Position numbers and translations under genes: made by a program. The notes under the pieces were generated by a model. That model had not been told where the DNA came from and searched no databases. It was given only the letters and a program-made list of their open reading frames with translations. A DNA stretch of 64,000 nt from Mesaphorura yosii (lineage: Eukaryota; Arthropoda; Collembola; Poduromorpha; Tullbergiidae), in contig WIXG01000063.1 in assembly GCA_009869945.1 (NCBI GenBank), positions 215,402 through 279,401 on the forward strand. The letters run 5' to 3'. How positions within the stretch are numbered: the stretch's first letter is position 1; each line of letters starts with the position of its first letter. Positions 57,439 through 64,000 of this stretch are shown piece after piece.

Positions 57439-60400
57439 ATGCCTTCCAAATCATGGGGATTATTGAACTTGGCTGTTCTATTGTCAGCGTTTATGGCCGG
57501 ATTCGTCTCAGTACATGGTAAGTTGACTTTTAATAATAATGGTAATGATAATAATTCACTGTTCACTGTCACCGTACTGTAGTTGTGGTGGTAGGGCTTT
57601 GCTTTTATTGGTGGAGGTGCCAGAAATAGAATCTTCTCATTCGTAATTCTTATTTATGGTTCAAATCAGTTATGGTTTTGCGTTTGCAATTTGTAGCCAC
57701 AGCCTAGCCTGGGAATTTGTCTTCGTATCTTTCATTTCATCGTAATTTGTTCGTATTCAGCATTCACGCTTGTTAAACGCTGCATCTCGAACCTTTGAAA
57801 AAGTTCTTGGCTTCATTTAAAGATTCACTCACGTCCCGAGTCCAGAGTCACGTTGACCTGTCATAATAAATCTTTATAAATTCTTTCACCGCCACCATCA
57901 ACTAGCACTGATAAGCCCAATCCAAAAATCACGAACGATAATGATATTTCTGTTTTTTCTTTTAAAAACTTCCATCTTCGTCTTCGTCCTGCCCTGAACG
58001 AACGAACAAAACGGACAAACTTGACTCAATGAATGACAAATGCGCGTGCATGCGGCTTTTGTCCGGTGGACTTTGACCATACCAAATTAATTGCTTTTAC
58101 TCTGACGTTAAAGCCCTTAATTGGAAAACCATCGTCGGACGAGGGTTTCCTCAGACAAGTAATTAACTTTCATTATTAGCCTATCACCTACCGTCATAAT
58201 CTGAACTAGGCACATTTAACTTTCAAATTGGTTTAGCATTTAGCACAGTTTACGCTTGACGCATGTACTTACGCAGCACATTTAGACAGGTTCTGTAGTC
58301 TTTTCTGTATTCCGTTTACTTCTATTGGATTTATACAAACCTCGAATTAAGATTTGTCAACTTGTTTCTAATTTCAGGGTTGACTGGGTTCGAGAAGCTG
58401 ACGGATCTGGACTATCGTGGAAACACGTACTACTCAATTAGAAATCTGTCCCTGCATGAGTGTCAAGGCTGGTGCCGGCAAGAACCGGAATGTGCTGCGG
58501 CGGCATTCAGGTAAGTTTCTATCTGCAAGATCTTCCGGTCGTCTATCAAGACGACTTTACTTTTCTTTGCTTTGTGACATTAACGCCAAACTTTTCTCCA
58601 GTTTTGTCGTGAATCCACTGGCACCGATGCAGGAGACGCTCTGCCTGCTGCAGAATGACACCTCTGCGCATAACCCAAGTGCGATTCCACAGAAGGCTGC
58701 GTCCATGTACTACATGGTGAAGCTCCACATTCGATCTGGTAAGAAACTTCTTAAAGAATGCCAGAATTGTGATGTGAATAGTTGACAATACCACGAAGCA
58801 AGCATGTGACATGTGCTGTGAATTGACATGTTTCTTGTTAACTGCCATGCATGCCTGCCAAATGTGACAAGCCATAAGTGTAATCATGTCCATGTCGTAC
58901 ATCGTACGCGTACGTGTCTTGTAGACCGTGCTATTTGCATTCTGCATATTGTTTGTCGTTTGCCGGTGACATGTAACAAGTGACTGTTGTCCCTGTCGCG
59001 GTGCCGTCGCCGCCGCCACTAGTCGATGCTGCTAACAATAATAATGACAATGGCAGTGATAATGATGCTTCATGTAGCCAAGCCACGTACAAGTTGACAG
59101 CAACAATCCAATCACACACGCTACAAGTATTGCGTTGCTTTGCCTTTTGTAGCCAGCCGGTTCCTCGAATTGTGAACCGTAAATCTCTTGACGATTTGAT
59201 TATAAAAGAAATTATTCAGTTTGTTCACACTTGAGCACAAGGCGAAGAATTTTAATTTCGTCATTTATCTTCCTTCAATGTGTGCCGTCACCATTTGCAT
59301 TTGTATTTGGAGTCATGCGGCGGTCAGAGCGTCGAATGACAGAATTCGGCACTAATGTGTTGAGAAATAATGCGCCGACTGGTCGCTCACGAGTTCACGC
59401 TGCCGCTGTCATGTCATTGTCCATGTTCACGACGATTTATGATTAGCATTAGCCCTGGCGCAAGTAAGATATCAAACTTGGCCTAAATTGTTACTGTTAG
59501 CATCCTCAAGTCAGGGTCAGTTGTTAAATTTGGCGTGGGCAGTTGGCGTGGCGGCAGGTTGATAAAGATTAAGATTGATATTACAGTTGGATTTCCGCAA
59601 CTGTGAACTGTGATTTCTGATTTCGAAACAGCTCTGTGCACATAAGAATTTTTGCATTGCATTCTGCATTGGGGTGTTCGTATTACAGAACAGTAAATCA
59701 CAAGCATCGTTAGAAATCCTGCTTTGTGGTCAAAGCAGCATTGCGGAATGCGGTGGCCACGATGACTTCGACTACGACTGTGACTACGACAATGACAATG
59801 ACCAGTGGTGAATCTGCTTAGTTCCGAGAAAGAAAGCCCCAAACCCAACCAAGCCAGGTCCCGTTGCGCTTTGCGCTAGCTGAAGTATTGTTTCCTCCTT
59901 GCCGTGCTCAAGGACTTAAATTTTCTCAGGTCGTTGTTGTCCACTTCTTGCTTTCTGCCTAAAAGGCTTAAAACGTTAATTTGCAATTTCAAGAATTTAA
60001 CAGTGCAGAATTTCTGTATAAAGTTGTCATCACATAAGTCGTGGGCATTTCGCATTTTTCCTTCTACGGAAGAATAGAGCCATTAATCTGATTAAGTAAT
60101 GCACTGTGCTCAGTGCGCAAGTACGTGAAAATGGACCCCAGAGCTAAACGCTGTCATTTCATCAAGCGATGATTTGGCATTTGCGAGAGACAAAAACAGC
60201 AAAAAAACACTGCTGAAAGGAATTTGAGTATTTTTTAAATGCCGTGCGGACGCAAGACGCATTCGCATTGCATTCGTGTGAACCCTTTAGCTTCTGGTTT
60301 GCAAATGAGCAGAAATTGTGCGAATGCAATCCCGAGTAGAGTCGCGAGTCGAGAGACAACTTGGCTAATGACGGTAGCAATTACCTCCGTGTCCGTATTT

Positions 60401-61857
60401 CGCTTCAAAACTGAGTTCTTGATTCGAGTTTTATGACAGCAGTTGACAGACTCAGACAGGCGATCGTATTATGAGAAAGTTAACTGTGAAGTTAAACTCT
60501 TCTCGTCGTTAGCCCTCATCTTCTTCGTAAATTGCGAATTGCGCGTACGAGTGCGAATTAGGCTGAAGTGCTCTCACCGTCTTTATTTCGTTGTTGGGCA
60601 ACTGCAGTCCTTGAACTTTGTTGGCATTCTCACAATCTGCCATTTTATTAAACCATCGTGAAAATAGGTCGAAAGCTGAACTTGGTAGGCCAAGTGAATA
60701 GCGAATAAAGAAAGTCCAGTTATAATTCCACGGGCTACGGGCTAGCAGGCTTTATGATCCATTTTGTGCGAAATTGTGATCGTAATAGGTTTAAATGATT
60801 AAATACAACAACAGCAACGCAAGACGATGCTTTGTGCCATGCTTTATTTAAGCTGTCGCATTTGTCACCGTCTCAACGCACTCTCGTCGTTGCTGCATTG
60901 TTCAGTTAATTATTTATTTGAGTCCAACTCCAATTTGAGTAGAAGCACTCATTTCAAACTGAAAGCAGAAAGAATTACAAAAGTGGTTCAGTGTCATCGA
61001 CAATAACAATGACACAATCTCAATTCTCAGTCACTTCAGTCACAATGAAAGTTATGAAATGTAAGCCATGTCAAAGTAATTCTTGTAGAATTCAGGGAGC
61101 CAGCTCATTAAGTAAATTTTCTGTATACGGCTTCTTCCTGAGAAGCGGGAACAGCAAATATGCACGGCGTCAATTAACACGTGGAAGTACCGGAACTAAA
61201 CTCCACGTAGCGTCGGAATCGGAAGGCGGCATTAAGAGTTTTCACAGGTCATTGCATTATGAAGGACTTTGTTGTTAAATATTTAATGTTTGGCTGTGTA
61301 AGTGTTTATTCATGCAATATTTGCACTTGTAATAATTTGCGTACAAGTGTTAATTACTGCCTCACTCTGTGCAATGTCACGGTCACGGCCAGGCCGGGAT
61401 TCAGCTTTGAGTGGTGTGACAGGCACATTCTCGCAACATATACCAGGCTCTACGACGATCTTGAGATTTGAGTTTTATTTGTAAGCACATTGGCATTGTC
61501 ATCGTCGTTGTGATTGCTGTACGTAGCCTCGAGAAATCACGTATACATCATGTATACCTGTCTGTTGTTAAATGTGGACAATTTATTTTAATGCGATTGT
61601 TTACGTAACGCACGCAGTATTACATGGCCGACGTCACGACTTACTTTGAATTTAAGATCCAATCTTAATCCTTCTACATGTAGCAGTTAATTGTTTAAAT
61701 GCTCACGGACGGACAATTTTGCTTTCTCTTCTCAGAAAAAGTCTGCTCGAGACCATGGACCTTTGAGCGCGTCCCGAACAAGATGCTCCGCAACCTGGAC
61801 AATTCGCTTATCTTCACGTCGACGAAGGAAGCCTGCCTTGCTGCCTGTTTAAACGAG
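57439..61857 (+). CDS. PAN/Apple-domain secreted protein, nompA/NOAH-like (N-terminal part; continues past the window)
   Basis: Exons 57439-57517, 58378-58510, 58602-58738 and 61736-61857 give the first 157 residues with phases 1, 2, 1 and 0 closing. Residues 5-25 form a signal peptide (GLLNLAVLLSAFMAGF). A first PAN domain has RNLSLHECQGWCRQEPECAA, then AFSF and ETLCLLQND. A second begins KVCSRPWTFERVPNK and continues STKEACLAACLNE, where the window-internal exons end at a good donor (61858). The FERVPNK and STKEACLAACLNE motifs resemble, from family knowledge, the extracellular ZP proteins NompA (fly) and NOAH-1 (nematode), which attach sensory or epidermal cells to cuticle. The ZP domain would be downstream. 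The start is the ATG directly after the acceptor TTTTAATTCACAG. Introns are long (860 nt and 3.0 kb). Confidence 0.78.
58739..61735 (+). other. 3.0-kb intron of the PAN-domain gene
   Basis: Donor CTG/GTAAGAAAC and acceptor CTTCTCAG. I see no nested gene. Minus-strand frames inside are antisense noise. Confidence 0.6.
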
Positions 61858-64000
61858 GTAAGACGACGAAGTTGCTTGCATTTGCTTAGAGTTGCCTGAA
61901 TGCTTGATTAAGCAATTACGCCAGCTGATTACCTCCGTCGTTGATCCGTTTTATTGCTTATTGCTTCCTTTTCCTGTGTAGAATTGCTTAATTCCAAAAA
62001 ATCAGCATGCATCTCAGCAATTCAGTGCTTGATGAGCATAACGGTAACTTTATAATTTGAGTGATCATGAAAGAAGTAAATAAATTGTAAATAAGAGCCG
62101 CATCAAGCCGAGTCATAGTCGTAATTTGCGGCATTTTGCATAAGGAAGTGTGCAGCTCACCCAGCGAATACGAAGAATAGAATTCAATTCGGAATCGCTC
62201 ATTAATTTAAATCTTTCCTATACGGCTACGAACTGGGTGCATGGGTAGTTAATTTCACGAATTGTGCACCGCGTTTCGGTTTCGTGTTTCGCGTTTCTCC
62301 GTTAAGCTGATTACTGCTTACTGCCCATGACCACAACACGACGAACACGGTGGCTGATGAATACATTGATAAATTATGCTAAGGCATGGCACGGCCATGA
62401 TCATGACCATGACACCGGGAACAACAGCACGATGATGATGCAGGGGAGGAAGTCAGTCAGGCACAGACCCACATTCTACATTGATGAGAGTCTCTAAATT
62501 TAGAACCTTCGAGTACTCTTTGTAAAACTGCAGCCATCTTTTCACACGACCACGACCGCAGCCATGATGACTAGAAAAAATCACACTACATTGCAATTGC
62601 AATCGCAGAATTCAGTACAATGCTGAATTCAGAATTTGCGTGCCGGCTTGTCGCGTCGTGGTTGAGCAACGAGGGATTTGATTTTCCACCGTTCGAGATA
62701 AAGGTGCCAGTACCGTTTCTGGTTGCGATCGTAAAATTATAATTAAAATTCTAAATTAGTAACGTTGTGCAATAATTACTTTACTGACCGAGCTGTTAGT
62801 TCACGCCTTCACGCACGACAACACTCGAGACAGCCCAAGCATCAGTCAGCCAAGTTTCAGCCGTGACTGTGGGCAGGTCAACACACAATGATGACGGGGC
62901 AAAATTCAGTTAGGGTACATTATCGTCATTACTGCCATTTCAATCGATTCTGAGAGCGTGAAACGGAATAAATCGCTAATTGGTGTCGTTGGTCAAAGGT
63001 TAAAGGAGCAGCAAATTCAAAGATTCAAGTCAGTGTTTTGTTCTTCCTCGTCGTTGTGCATTGTAATTAATTATAGTTAGATAAAAATTATTTCTCGCTT
63101 GAGTAAGGCCCTCAACCCGAGTCCGAGTACCGTTCCAATAAACGCACATCAAGGGATTGTGAAGCTATGGTCGTACATACATCTTCATTCATTCGCCTGA
63201 CGGCGATGGCGATGGCAATGGCAATTATTTCTGCAAGGAACCAGCAGTGCACTGCACGAGTCAAGTACACAAGTCCATGGACTTCAGTGTTTCTGCATTC
63301 TCGCTTCATTTTACAATACAACTATAATAATTAGCAAACCGTTTCTCTTGCGTGCTCTGCCGTACCAATGGCCATTATTGCCTTGCCTTGATCATAGTGT
63401 ACCGTTGCTCATTTTCACCATAAAAGCATAAGCAAGACAGCACAAGTTATGGGTGATGAGTTATGTAAGAGTGCGTAATGGCATGGCAGTGACCAATGAC
63501 CACAAGAATAGTCAGCGTCAGCATGGCCTGGTCTTATAACAATGGCAATGGAGCATAGGCCATAGACCGAGCCTCTGCAAGTAATAAGCAGTATTTTATG
63601 ATCGCATGACAGGTCAAAGTTTCTCTGATAAGTAAATAATGCAGCTAATTAGTTAAACTTCACCTTCTCCATGCTGCATGCCCGTCACGTTTTCAACGAA
63701 TATCGCAATCGTAAGGTAACAACGTAGAAGTAATTTCGTTAGTTCATTTACAATCGAGCCTTGCTTAATTACGAAATTACGTAACGTTGCACGAAGAAAC
63801 AGCTAACAGTAATTCATTTTCCACAGAATCATCGTCAGTTGTTTCAAGTCATCTTCCTGTCGCGTCCCGTCGACGCAAAACAAGTGGAATTAGTGAACCA
63901 TGTCATTATTTCACAATTACATACAACACGGAAAATGATGCATGCTGTTTTCGTGGGCGACGAGTTCGTGTTTGAACATTTTTCAGAATAGTCAGCGTCA
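61858..64000 (+). other. Start of the next intron of the PAN-domain gene
   Basis: The exon expected to continue the second PAN domain is not found before the window ends. A short GGCGAT/GGCAAT simple repeat lies near 63200-63222. Otherwise nothing is supportable. Confidence 0.5.
63200..63222. repeat. GGCGAT/GGCAAT simple repeat
   Basis: Alternating GGCGAT and GGCAAT hexamers, four units. Confidence 0.5.

Noticed and set aside
58546..59019. Minus-strand frame of 157 codons
   Set aside because: It overlaps a PAN-domain exon and its flanking introns in antisense and has no family features.

Overview
The window is animal nuclear DNA, most likely from an ecdysozoan, probably an arthropod. Genes are split by many short GT-AG introns (mostly about 50-120 nt), the proteins are typically metazoan, and a tandem pair of secreted GH16 beta-glucanase-like genes fits a springtail, crustacean or mite-like animal. 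The species cannot be fixed from the sequence alone. I saw no viral genes, CRISPR arrays or intact transposons.

The first 35 kb is gene-dense. On the minus strand lie an intronless zinc-ribbon SDR oxidoreductase (1069-3099), a sosondowah (SOWAH) homolog with a winged-helix N-terminus and ankyrin repeats (4044/5597-11173), the BAF53/ACTL6A actin-related subunit of chromatin remodellers (12157-14122) and a CDK1-type kinase (14697-16058). On the plus strand follow two GH16 paralogs with the same intron positions and phases (16971-18079 and 18763-19937). A 26-exon, full-length ABCA transporter (20131-27772, minus) is convergent with the second GH16 gene. Next come a possible DEG/ENaC TM1 fragment (27849-28061, plus), an eIF4E gene (30188-31348, minus) and the C-terminal half of a DEG/ENaC channel containing an in-frame TGA (34090-34993, plus).

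From about 35.0 to 57.4 kb I find no gene I can support, only small repeats, tRNA-like fragments and one possible non-coding first exon (donor at 44577/44578). The last 6.5 kb holds the signal peptide and first PAN/Apple exons of a large cuticle-type protein resembling nompA/NOAH ZP proteins, with multi-kilobase introns, running off the right edge.

Exon models were built by hand from splice signals, phase agreement and family motifs. The exon phases close for ABCA (1761 aa), ACTL6A (440 aa), CDK1 (306 aa), eIF4E (259 aa), both GH16 genes (328 and 343 aa) and SOWAH (917 aa). The most notable observation is in SOWAH: two consecutive 3-nt microexons, each one codon (GGC, Gly; TAC, Tyr), plus a 6-nt microexon nearby, are needed to rebuild conserved ankyrin motifs. 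The genes are mostly unrelated housekeeping, chromatin, cell-cycle and transport functions. The only clear functional cluster is the GH16 tandem pair.
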